From: Myrica gale
Taxonomy: Eukaryota > Streptophyta > Magnoliopsida > Fagales > Myricaceae
Direction of reading: 5' to 3'
DNA: 64,000 bases
Assembly (NCBI GenBank): GCA_963930655.1
Contig: OZ005608.1
Coordinates: forward strand, 1,054,001 to 1,118,000
Shown here: one piece after another, positions 1 through 12,400 of the stretch
How positions within the stretch are numbered: the stretch's first letter is position 1
Layout of the letters: the number at the start of each line of letters is the position of its first letter
Notes under the pieces: model-generated
The model's input: the letters and a program-made list of their open reading frames with translations, nothing else
Database searches by the model: none
What the model was told of the DNA's origin: nothing
Program-made: the position numbers and the translations under genes

Positions 1-410
1 ACCACAGTGGATGAAACCTTTCGCCTGTAAATTCAATATTCAATGGAATGAATTACATCTCGATGATATTGAATCGGAGCAATATCATGAATAACAATAT
101 CTGGGCTATCAAATTGATTCATCGTCAAGAATTAAGTAGTATAACATAGGAAGATCTTTTATCCATATCAAATTCAAATTTGGATTTCTGATCCAATCAA
201 TAATTGCTTTATTTTCTTTATCATTAAAAGGATTTCATTCTATTAAGTGATACTCCTGGTTCTCACAAAAGATAATCATTTTTTTCAACACCTACTTGTT
301 TTTTGTTAATATAATCCTAGTAATTGGATTTTTATGCATATTCTGATAGGAAATGAAATGAAGTATTCAAATAGTTAAATAAATTTCTTTTTCGACCCCC
401 CAAATTGCAG

Positions 411-3400
411 GTATGTGCTCTATTGGTTGGTGATCTTCTTATGCAAATTCACATTTGCTTACTTTCTCCAGGCAAGCATTGCTTCCTAGTGTTTTCTTTC
501 ATGCGTATTGCCTATCTCACTTTACTAGGATATGTAGGAATAAATGCCATTGCATACATCTGCTTAAGTTATTCTGTACTCCTTTTTCAGATCAAACCTC
601 TTGTGAAACCCACCAGAATTATTGTGAACCTTCCGAGTTTTGAATACTCATGGCATGATTTAATCTCAAAGAGTAAGTTCATCATTGGTCTTTACTTTTA
701 TGATCTGCTCTTTTATTTTACTCCTCCTGTTTTTATAATTACTCTTATCTAAAACATTTGGGTCCATGCGTTGTTCAACAGTGGGATTTGGCCTGTGTAA
801 TGTTAAATTTGACGAGGAATGTTTTGAAGGTTTAGTCATGCACCTGAAAGTGAGATTATGTGTAGGTCTAATTATTAGGTGTTGCGCCACGGGCTGAACA
901 ATATGCTTGCATCTCTAGTAGTATTCTTTGGAAACAAAAAAAATGAGTAGTCATGGGAAAACATCATAGTATGCTCCATATCTATAAAGGCAAAAATCAA
1001 ATTGTATCCTATAACTTTTAATTTCTTTGATTACGCCCCTTAAGTTTTAAAAATAATCAATCCTCACCCACCATTCGATTTGGCCTTTAAATTAGACGGA
1101 AAATGATGTGGATTGACTGAAGTACCCCTCCAAAAAAATTAGAATTTGTTTTAAATGAATAAAATATAAATATAAATATATAAATGAAATAAAATTTCTA
1201 TGTTTTTATTTAAACAATATTACTTTTTATTTATATATCATTTTTTTTTCAATGTTTTTAGTAATTGTCTTACGAGGGGTATTTCGGTAATTGTTTGTAT
1301 GGTTTAATGGCCAAATCGAATGGAGGGTGAGGATTGATATCTTTTAAAACTTATGGCGTGTAAATTAGACAAATTAGAAGTTTTTTATTTATATAAGTAA
1401 GCCAATCTTATTAAAGAAAAGGAGAAGTGACAGTATAAGAGACTATACTGACAAAAACTAAAGCATACAAGCTAAGAAACTAAGAAAATCCAGAAAACCC
1501 ACAAAAGGATAACCCAAAACCGAATTAGCCCACAGAAAAGAGCATGCAACATAGAACCCCCTAAACTAGACAAAGACCCAACCCTTTCTTCAAAACATCT
1601 GTCGTTCCGTTCCCTCCACAAACTCCATCAAATGCAAGCAGGGATCATCTTCCAAATGGTCAACGCTATAGGGTCTTCCAACAAAGCATAACATCCACTA
1701 CCTTTCGAGGCATAACCCAATCATAGTTAAGAATGCTCAGCACGCCCCCACAATCCTCTAGCCATCGAGCAATGAAGAAGAAGAAGATCAACCGTTTCTC
1801 CATCGCACTTACACAAATAGCACCACTCAATCACGCAAACTCCCCTCCTCCTTAAGTTATCAATGGTAAAATTTTCCCCTTGAATGACTTCCCAAACAAA
1901 GAAAGCGACTCTAAGGGGAACCATGCTCCTCCAACATTGACGCCAAGGAAATTCCTCATTGGAGCCCTCCATCAACAAAGCATACATTGTTTTCACTGAG
2001 AAAACACCAGTCTTAGAACCCATCCACAACATTTTATACTCCCCCCCCGCCTCGTACTCCACGAATAGAGTAAAGAACAAAACTCCGAAAACACCTCCAT
2101 CTCCCAATCATTAAACAATCTCTCAAAGTGAATATCCCATACTACCTCTCCAGTTCCCATTTCCATGCAATCCTAGCAAGAGAAAATAAATGAGAAATCC
2201 ACACTTAACGGTCTTTCACCACACCACTTGTCATGCCAAAACCGAATTCTGGAACCTCTCCCTACCGCAAACCTAATATGTTCTCGAAAAAAAGTCCACC
2301 CTTTACTAATAAATTTCCATAAACTCACCCCATAGGAACCCTGAGCCGACAAAGTGCCAACCACCCTCTTCACACCCATATTTCGCCGTAATAACACTCT
2401 TCCACAAGCTCTCTCTCTCATAACTGAATCGCCAAAGCCATTTTCCAAGGAGAGTTCTATTGAACAATGGAAGTCTTTTGAGCCCCAATCCTCCAACACT
2501 AACAGGGGAGCAAACTCTAGCCCATTTAACAAGGTGGAATCTCCGCTCATCACCATCATTTCCCCACAAAAAATCCCTTTGAAGCTTATCCAACCTTTGA
2601 GCCACTAATAATGGGATAAGAAAGAGCGACAAAAAATAAGTAGGAAGGCTAGCAAGAGTGGATCTAATCAACGTTAAACTTCCCCCTTTGTATAGATAAA
2701 TGCGCTTCCAGCCTGCCAACCTTCTTTCAAATTGTTCAACAATGTCATCCCAAATGCTCACACACTTAAACTTAGCCCCTAGAGGAAGGCCAAGATAGTT
2801 CATCGAGATGGACGACACCCTACAATCCAAAATATCCGCCATCCCTTGAACATCATTCACTCTGCCAATAGGAATCACCTCGGAATTGCCGAGGTTAATC
2901 CTAAGGCCGAACACCGCCTCAAAACCCAACAGCAAGCATCTCAGATTCCTCATTTGCATCTTCTCTTCCCCACAGGATATCAGCGTATCATCAACAAAAA
3001 GTAAATGTGAAATACACACCCCATTACGACCACCTCTCCCGACCTCAAACCCCTTAATAACACCCTTCCCAACCACCTCATTCATCATCCTACCGAAAGC
3101 TTCCATAACAATAACGAATAAAAAGGGCGAGAGAGGATCCCCTTGACGCAAGCCACGAGAACTCCCAAAGAAGCCATGAGGAGAGCCATTAATCATTAGT
3201 GAGAACTTAACCGTAGAAATACAAAATGCAATCCAACGACACCACCTCTCCCTTAACTCAATCAGATGATCCATTTCTTCGACCACCTCCAACTTTCTAG
3301 CTTTCCCCCTTTCATCAAGGAGCTCCCCCTCATCCAAAGAATCAAGAGAAGCCAACTCACTTAACAAGGAAGACTTTCGGATACTGAGATCCCCAAAACT

Positions 3401-6400
3401 TTCTTGGTTCCATACCTTCAGGTGATTCTTCAAAGCCTTCAGTTTTGAGTTGAGCACAAAGCTAGGAGAACCCAAGAACTCAAAAGACTCCCACCACCCC
3501 TTAATCTTATCCAAAAAACCATCCTCCTTCAACCACATGTTTTCAAAACGAAAGGGTCTCTTCCCACCTCTAACCCTGCCATCCACCAGAAGAATGAGAA
3601 AATGGTCCGAATACAAACGCGACAACCTTGTTTGAGAGGCCTCAGGAAGCAAAAACTCCCAACTAGCATGAAACAAAAAGCGATCAATCCTTGACTAAGA
3701 CTGCATGGTTCTATTATTGGACCACGTAAAGGCACCCCCCGATAAAGGGATATCCAATAATTCCAACTCCGATATAAAATCGGAGAACTCCTCCATAGCT
3801 GAAACTACCCCTCCGCCCCCCAACCTTTCACTAGGGAAACAAGTGACATTGAAATACCCCCCAAGGCACCAAGGAAGATCCCACAGAGCTCGAACCCCCG
3901 CCAACTCATCCCATAATAAACTCCTACTACGATCAGCGTTGGGACCATAAACACCTGAGAACATCCATTCTACCCCATCCACTAAGTTCTTAAAGATCGC
4001 GGTCACAGAAAAAGAGCCAATGCAAGAATCCATCAACTCCATCATCCTTGTGTCCCACAATAACAAAATACCCCCCCGAGGCACCATCCGCCTCCAAATT
4101 ACACCACTTCACATGAGGACCCCCTCATACCCTTCTAATCACATCCCTAGTCATAACGACCACCTTGGTTTCTTGAAGACAAACGAAGTCCGGTTTCCAT
4201 CCCCTTAATAAGTTCCCCACACCTCTATACTTATCATTGAGCCTCCTAACGTCCCGAGAAAGAATTTTGTGCATCATCTAATCACCAACAGTGCCCTCCC
4301 CTCACTTTTACCCCTCTTAGAGGTCACGGTCTTCCCATTGTAATTAATAGATGACTCTAAACCCTTAAGCTCTCGCAGTAGCTTTCCTCCTTTTTTTTTG
4401 ATAAGTAAGGCAATATTATTAAAGAGAAAACAACAGTACAAGAGAAAATACTGAAGGCCCTAACACACACAAAGGCCCAAAGCACGCCAAGAACAAAAGC
4501 ACCCTCCCACCCTCAACTCACAAGCCAACAAAAGCACCCTCAACCCAACAGCCAACCCTCGACCCTATAGCCACCCAAATGAGACCCCTATCAGTGCAGC
4601 CCAAAGCCCCACAGGCTTCCTAGTGATCGAAGAAGACCCTTCATAGTTAACCGAAGACTTCAAGCCCTTTAACTCCTTGATCATCCTCCCCCCTGATTTT
4701 CTAGACTGTTTAGAACGAGGCTGCACCCGATCGCGTTCCCAACGCTGCAAAGAGATCCCACAGTTTTTCCTCTTGACCACCTAACTAACCTTCAGCTATC
4801 ACCTAGTACTTACTTCCAAGCGTGGAGGAAATGGTAAAAGAGAAAAACAGCTGTTGTACATAGCATTGTAGTTCATGATCAACAAGGAGATAAGTGACAA
4901 ATTAGAAGTTATGAGGTCCAATTTTATCTTTGCCCATAGATATGGGTCGTAGTATGATGTTTCCCCAATAATCATTTATCAAAGCTTTGTCCGATGCTGT
5001 TATGCATTGGGTAAGATGTCTTTCATTTTTATTAATATAGTTCATATGGATTCTTATTGACTTCAGATGGACAGTATGCATTCCAATAGTAATGTGATTC
5101 TCTTTTAGGCATTGAGCTTATGTAAGGATGAGAAAAAGAGGAACCTGGGAACTTATTTTTTGTGTGGTAGAGAAGGGAAAACAAAATATAGTTATTACTT
5201 GAACTAAGACTGCTATGTGCTACTGACGAATGTTTTTTAATTTGGCAGACAATAATAATGCCTTGACTGTAGCTAGTCTGTGGGCTCCCGTTGTGGCTGT
5301 GAGTATTCTCTTTCTTTAGCTTGAGTTCCTTTTCTTCGAACTGTGTTATATGACTTTAGATGTTGGCCAGAACAAGGGCACAGGGATGTAACTTGTCACA
5401 GTTCATAAAAATAGTATTGCACTTTGACTGAGATGCTTACTTCCTGACGCGGGGCAGCTATAGGGCTTTCTTATTTAGTATTTTATTTAAACTTGAAACC
5501 TTTAGGCCCAGGTTATTTTAATTTTATCAGCATGGACAGTATATCTACTTGGCCTTATATCATCTTCTGTAAATTTTTCCTCTTTTCTAGATCTATCTCA
5601 TGGACATTCTCATCTGGTACACTCTTTTATCAGCAATTGTTGGTGGTGTAAAGGGTGCACGAGCTCGATTAGGCGAGGTATTAATATCTTTTACAGGGAA
5701 TTTTTTTCCAGTGGGGATAGGTGCTGTTTTCCTTATGATTATGCTCTAAATAGTTTTTTTGTGTTTATTCTCCTTTCTTCAGAAGTGTTACAATGTCAAG
5801 TTTATTGTTGATTTTTGTCAGATCCGTTCAATTGAGATGGTACACAAGCGTTTTGAGAGCTTCCCTGAAGCCTTTGTTAGGAAGCTTGTCTCGCCACAAA
5901 CCAGAAGGTGGGTTTTTATTAGTAATTGTTTTAGAACTTCCTATAAATGACAAGGATGTAAGGCTTGGAAGTATTTGAATTTTGTCAAATATGCTGGTAA
6001 TTGCTGGAAGATCAGTATCAGAGATAAGAAGGTGTCAAGAAGATGGATTTCAAACTCACATTTAGATAGATCTACCTTTTAACTCTCTATCATACAGATT
6101 TTCGAGAATTTTAATAAAAGTCTTTGTCTCTTTTAGCTTAATCAACCATCAGTGCTGATTCATTGCACCCCTCAGTTTCATCTCTCTAATATGCATCTTG
6201 TGACCAAAGACAAGATAGATACTTGATAGGATGCGGTTAGCTTGTTGCGTATAATTTTGGCATGTTTTTGTTTAGTTGTATGACTGCAATTTCCTTACTT
6301 GTTTTGAGTCTTTTCTGGCATGGATGACAATCCAGTTTACTTGAGGATAAATAAATCTGTACAACATGAGTTAGACACACAGCTTCAATATGATTGGGAT

Positions 6401-9400
6401 TTTTCAATCACCTTAACTAAGGAGGTAGATGTTACAGTCAGGTTCATATCCTCACTGGCTTGATCCTTTTTGTATCTTAATGAATCTTTACCGGCTTAAA
6501 TTTCATCCCTTCTCCCATTGTTATAGATGTATTGTTTGTTTTGATGGCTTCCTCTTTGCATCTTTTTGATGAATTTTGCATACAGAGAAAAGAAAAAGAC
6601 ATTTTTTTTTATAAGTAAACTTTATTGAATTAGAAAGAATATACAGTACATGAGACTATACTGAAACCTAGAGTATACAAGCTAAAAAATTCAGAAAATC
6701 CGGGAAACCCGTAAAGGGGCTCCCTAATACCGAAAATGCCCAGAGAAAAAGAGAAAGCAACATAGAGCCCCTCAAACTATCCAAAGACAACGCCCTGTCC
6801 TCAAAACATCTATCATTCCTTTCCCTCCACAAACTCCAACAAATACAAGCTGGGATCATCTTCCATAAGGCCAAAGCGATTGGATCCTCGAGCGAAAAGA
6901 AAAAGACAGTTGGTATTCTCGGGTAGTTTTCTTCTGTAAGTGAAGAGAATGTTTGAGAATTCAGAAAAAAGAAGAGAATGTTTTAGAATGGTCACATTTG
7001 TGTGTAAGCCAGAATGAGCTTAGGGCTTATGCTTTTGAGCTCCGTCCTCCTCTGCTCCTAAGATTTTCCCTTTTAGCAAAAAAACAAAAAAATAAAAAAA
7101 TCGAAGAATTTGGCTGTTTATCGCACCAGCATTCTTTGCAAGGCTGAACGCAATTGAATGAATTGCGCCGAATGCTTTGTCTGATTAGGGGGATGCTTGG
7201 TGCATAATTGAAGGGTAGACTATGGTGGTGCTTTTTTTGTTTTGTTTTTCCTAACATCCATTTTCCATTCATTCTTTTAACACTCTGTTCTGATGGCTTT
7301 AGTGTCTAATCATTGGCAACACAGTATTCTTGCATCGTAGTACATTTTGCGATAAAAGATCACGATAATGCCTACTTATAAACCTTAGAAGAACATTTCT
7401 TCTACCAAACACTCTATATTGATTTGTGCTTTTCCTTGGTAAAAGATCAGGTAGCTTCCTCATGGCTGTTTGGAAGAACCTTCTCTCAGCAGCTTTGAGA
7501 AAGTAAAAGCAACAATACCCCTGACATTGAATGTTTAGTGAGAGAAGCTCTCCCTTCTCTCTAGAACCCTCTTTCGTTTTTTCTTGTGTTTTCTCTTGTT
7601 GTTGTCATGGATCTTGATTGCTGGTAGTGTTACTGCTAGTTTTTAGATGGGTTTAGATAGGTGTTTTCGAGTAGAAGCCAAAACCTTTCAGGTGTCTGTG
7701 GTTGATAGGGGAGTTGTTAGATGGTCGGAGTGGAGTCGAAAGTCTCATAGTGCCATTTCGCTTGGGAGATTAGGGGCTGCCTGGTTAGTTTCTTTAGCCA
7801 GCCAGCTTTTGGGAGTTGCTGCTGATCAGGCTGTCGTGTTGAGATTCAATGAAGGCTCCAGGGCTTTCCTGGCTCAACGACGAGCTAACACGTCGGGTAG
7901 ATTTGTTGCCGTGATGGAGTTTGGAGAAGGACGCCGGAAAGGGGTGGTCATGGTCCCTGAAGGTCGAGAGGGAGCTGGTTGGTTAGCTATGGCAGCGTGT
8001 TTCCAGGGGGTGGTCGATCAATTTGGGCCGGTATGGAGTCATGTTGGAGCTGGCGGTGCAGCGGGAGAAGGAGAGGTGCGGTCCTTTGCGGAAGTTGTTC
8101 AGATGGGGTTGAGAAAGGGTGGTCCTGCTCAAAGTGTTGTTCCGGGTGCTGGTGGTAAAAGGAAGTCGATGGTGTTGGTAGGGAAAAACACTGCAGTCGA
8201 GGGGGCAGCTATGCCTGCCATGGGGGCTACTCCTGCCAAGTCAGAGGTTTGCTGCCCCAAGCACTTTCGTTTAAAACTCAACGGTTTGCTCGAGGAGTTG
8301 CAGAGGCTCATCGGGTCTGTCCTGGGTGAGGGCTCGGAGGGGCTGGTGGAAGGCTGGGTTGGCTGGGTAGGCTGTGATGAGTGTGTTGGGCCTGGAGTTG
8401 GAGGTGGGCCTGTGGGTGGCGTCAGTTATTTGAAGCCCGAAGGAGTTGAGGTGGTTCCTTTGAAGCCCGAAGTGGGTGTGGACTGCAATGTTGGCATGGG
8501 TAGCATTGAGAAGGACTATGTTGGCTCGGGCTGTGGGGAGCTGTCGACTGGGCCGACTGCTGGGCGTGCTGGGCTGGATGGAGACCCGGCCCAACAGGAG
8601 CCTATTGTTGTTGATGTCTCGGTCCTGCCGCCCTCTCCTGGTGGTAGCCTCGATGGCACGACCGTTCACCACCACCAGTTGTCGGCGGCAGATGACTCGC
8701 CGGCAATGTCTGCGACCGGGGGTGAGGGTCTCCTTGTCGTGCCGGCGCCGGTACCCCCTCCGGCAGCTTCTAGCGTTATTGCTGATGGATTAGCGGGGGA
8801 CACCGAGCTCGGAGGCAGGGAAGGCCACTCGTCGGCGGAGGTTACCCTCTCGTCGGCGCAGTCTGTTGTCGTTGGCGACTGCCCGGAGGTCTCTCTGGTG
8901 CCGGAGCTTATGCCGGAAAATCCCGAAGGCTCGTCCGAGGGTCTGATCTCGTCGGGGGCGTTGGTTGTGTACGATGGAGGGGCTGGGCTTGATGGGCTCG
9001 ATGGTTTGGTTGGGCCAATCTCGGATGGGCTGCAAATTGGTGACCCGAAGACTTTAGCTGGCTCATCGGGGGATCTGGTGGTGATTGAAGGAGGGGCTGG
9101 GCAGGAGGGGCTCGATGGGTTTGCTGGGCCTTTCTCTGGGCCCCTTTTAGGTGGGCAGGAGGAGGGGGAGTATCTAATGGCTGGGCCTATCTCTGGGCCT
9201 GTGCTAGCGGTCCCTTCTCGTGTTGTTTCTGTCCATAGTAACGTTTTGGAGGATGCATCTCCGGCATGGGTTTTGGATATGGTATCCTCTGTGGGTAATA
9301 TGGTTGAGCTGTCGTGTGGTGGTCAAGAGGACAAACTGAGAGATCTCTTTGCAGCGTTGGAACGGGATCGGGTGCAGCCTTGTTCGAAAAAGTCTCGAAA

Positions 9401-12400
9401 ATCAAAGGGGAAGATGGTCAGAGAGTTGCAGGGATTGAAGTCTTCAGTTAACTATGATGGGACTCCCTCGACCGTTCGGAAGACTTAGAGCTGATACTTG
9501 TTGGGGGTGTCTCGTGTGGGCGGGTGTTTCTTGTTGGGGGTGACTCGTGTGGGCGGGTGTTTCTTGTTGGGCTGGTGACTCGTGTGGGCGGGTGTTTTTT
9601 TTTTTTTTCTGTGTTTGAGTTCCTCAGTACATTCTCTTGTACTGGTGACTCCGTTGTTCCTTGTTTTACTTCGTGTGCAATAAATTGGCTTACTTATAAA
9701 AAAAAAAAGTACATTTTGCGATCTTCAGCATGAAGCTTGATTTTATTTGTGGAGATAAAAATGGACTGCATAATATATGTGAACCTACAAGGTTCACATT
9801 ACTATATTTTTTTCGTACCAAATCAAAGTGTTAAGTTTAAGAAGTCTGCCCCCCCCCTCCTTCTCTCTCACCCCCTAAAAAAGAAATCAAAGAAAATTAT
9901 AGACAGTCGTAAGAACATGGTCCATATGAGTGAATTATGAGAACAAATAGGTGACGTGTAAATATATGGGGTTTAGGGTTGGCTGAAGTTGTCCTTTGTC
10001 GATGAATTCTTTGATATGTGTGGAAAATTTTCTTAGTGCAATAAAGTTTCATTTCATTTGCATGAAAAAGGATGGATGTATACTTACCCAGGAAAGAAAA
10101 GAAAAGAAAAAGGGATGAATGGTGGTGTTTTATGCTGTTTTGATGGTGGTTTCTTATCTACCGATTTTGTGCTGCAGAGGTTGATATATATGATGTGTTA
10201 CTATGTGTATATTTCATACATAACTTGTTAGAACTTCATATCTAGTGTTTTATCTACTGTATTCTTTACAATTTTATTTAAAATAATATGCACTCAATGT
10301 GCTTTACAGGATGCCCTTTGATAGACAATCGTCTCAGGTGAGTGATTTCTTTGATGCTTTTCCCTATCAATACCATGCTATCTTACTAACATACGCTAAG
10401 GAAATTGCTTCAGTGTAAGATAGGATGACATTTAAGCTTTATTAGGAAAGTCTGGTGGTCAAAAAGCAATGTCTAGGGAACTTTTAGCCAAAAGATAGAA
10501 CATGGAAGACTTTCTTTTGGACTAGCTAATGGTTTATGTGAGACTCAAAATACCTACTTCATGTTGGATATGCTTGCATTCAATATGGTTCAAAGTATGC
10601 AATAAACTTGGAACATTCTCCTTTTTATACTACCAGCGAAATTAGCTGATGGCTTCTAAAGTGTTGATAAGGAACGATTTGCATCAATCTCTAACTCTGG
10701 TTGTGTGAGTTTTTGCAAATGTTATTCCAAAATGCTCTTTCATTCTATTCTTCATATAAGCCGAAGCTTTGTCTTCAATAGAGAACATTCTTTGTTTCAA
10801 ATAAATCTGACATGTTTTATGCTTTTCGTTTTGACTGTGTGTGGGTATTATTATTATTTCTTTTTCAGGGTTCTCAGGATATGAACAAGACATATGCAGC
10901 TACTTTTTCTCCATTTTGGAATGAGATAATCAAAAGCTTGCGTGAGGAGGATTATATCAGCAATAGGTAAATCACAGGGAAAATCCTTTTGCTAAAAGAA
11001 AGAAAAGTGTGAATGCAATCTTTCATTTTGTTCTATTTTATTTTTGTGCCGTGATTCATGCTCATATGCAACTTCACTTTGTTGATAATTCCAGGGAGAG
11101 GGACTTACTCTCTATTCCTAGCAACACAGGAAGTCTACGATTAGTTCAGTGGCCTTTGTTTCTTCTCAGCAGCAAGGTTGATGTTACCTGGAAATTTGTT
11201 TAATAGATTCTTGTGGTGTACTGTAATAGAAGCTTGTGCTGAATACGTTTTTTTTTCCAGATCTTGTTGGCAATAGATTTGGCCCTGGACTGCAAAGACA
11301 CACAGGCAGATCTTTGGAGCAGAGTATGTAGGGATGAATACATGGCATATGCAGTACAAGAGTGCTATTTCAGTATTGAAAGGATTTTGCATTACCTGGT
11401 TGACGGTGAAGGGAAACTTTGGTATGACTCCCTACACCCTGTCATTCTTTTGAATGTTATGCGTCCAGGGCAGACTTCTCTTTTTTTTTTCTCTCTCTCT
11501 GCTCTCTCCTCTCCCCTCCCCTCTCTCCCCTGTGGGATGTTTGGGCTGTGTAACTTATCGTTAGTCTAGTTTTTTCCAGCATAGTGTTGCCATTAGCTTA
11601 GTTTGGTGGTCCGATGTCTTTCTCTCGTAGATTCTGTGTTGAAGCAAAGGAGTTTCAGGTTACAGTTTTAGGCAATGGTGTTGTGAAACTGTCAGAATGG
11701 AGTCGGAAGGCTCCGAGTTCTATCTTCCTTGGGAAGTTTGGAGCTGTTTGGATGGTGAACTTGACCAGTAGATTGCAAGTGGATGTAAATAAGGAGTTTG
11801 TTGTAAAATATAACGAAGCTTCTGGGGCTTTTTTGGAGCAGAGATGCAGCAACAAGGCTAGGAGATATGTTGCCATAACAGAGTTTGGGGGGGGGACGCA
11901 GAAAAAGGGGTGGTGATGATTCCTGTGTTTCTTGAGATGGTGTCTCACTTTGGTCAGCTTAAAAGTGGAAAAAGAGGCTCATTTGACTCTAGAGTTCGAA
12001 AGGAGGTCTCTTTCGCAGAGGTTGCAAAGAGAGGGTCGACGGGGGAGAGTTCTGGAGGTGGGGGCTTAGTCGTGAAGGGAGCTGAGGAGGCTGGAGGTGG
12101 CGTGGAGAAGAAGGCAATGATGCATGCTTCTTCCCATGCGATTTTGGTGGGCGACGCTTCTTTTCCAAGGAGCTGGCAATTAATGCAAAGTCGGCTGAAG
12201 GAAAAGTGGTTGACGTGACCTTTTGGAGAAACAAATTGTTGGGGATAAGAAAGGAAATTTGATGCTTTATTAGAGCTTTTGGGGTTGTATGATGGGCCGG
12301 GTATTGTGTCTTCAGACCCTGTAGTTAAGTCTACTTGGGAAAGGAAGGAGAAACCCCCCACGCAGGATCTGGTGAAAGAAGATGGGATGGGCCCAGTTCT

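Larger units (their letters stand above)
955..4966. mobile_element. Mutator-like MITE with long terminal inverted repeats, split by a LINE
   Basis: The left part is 955-1380 and the right end is 4896-4966; LINE A fills the gap. The arms pair over well over 100 bp: GGGAAAACATCATAG at the left mirrors the reverse complement of the right end, and the block ATCAATCCTCACCC...CCATTCGATTTGGCC (1049-1083) mirrors 1309-1338. The flanks AGTAGTCAT (946-954) and AATAATCAT (4967-4975) match at 7 of 9 bases, which fits the 9-bp target duplication of Mutator-like elements. The unsplit element would be about 0.5 kb. It has no coding capacity. It lies in CALS9 intron 2. Confidence 0.75.
7354..9707 (+). mobile_element. 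Full-length ORF1-only (non-autonomous) LINE derivative
   Basis: The target duplication AGTACATTTTGCGAT (7339-7353) is repeated after the A-run at 9708-9722, so the whole 2.35-kb insertion is bounded. It has a 5' leader of about 290 bp, one intact ORF (7647-9488), a three-unit tandem repeat (9497-9597) and the same 3' tail as the full LINEs here (AATAAATTGGCTTACTTAT then A-run). There is no endonuclease or reverse transcriptase. The perfect duplication and open reading frame suggest a recent insertion. It lies in CALS9 intron 5 in the sense direction. Confidence 0.88.

Noticed and set aside
1-410. Search for a further CALS9 exon at the window start
   Set aside because: No in-frame sequence with family similarity or suitable splice sites; it reads as intron.
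8271-8675. - strand ORF in the GC-rich ORF1 region
   Set aside because: Shadow of the intact 613-codon ORF; high GC content leaves long open frames on the other strand.
7647-9488. Intact ORF as a captured host gene
   Set aside because: Its N- and C-termini match LINE ORF1 remnants in the same window and it has a LINE tail and target duplication, so it is a transposon gene.
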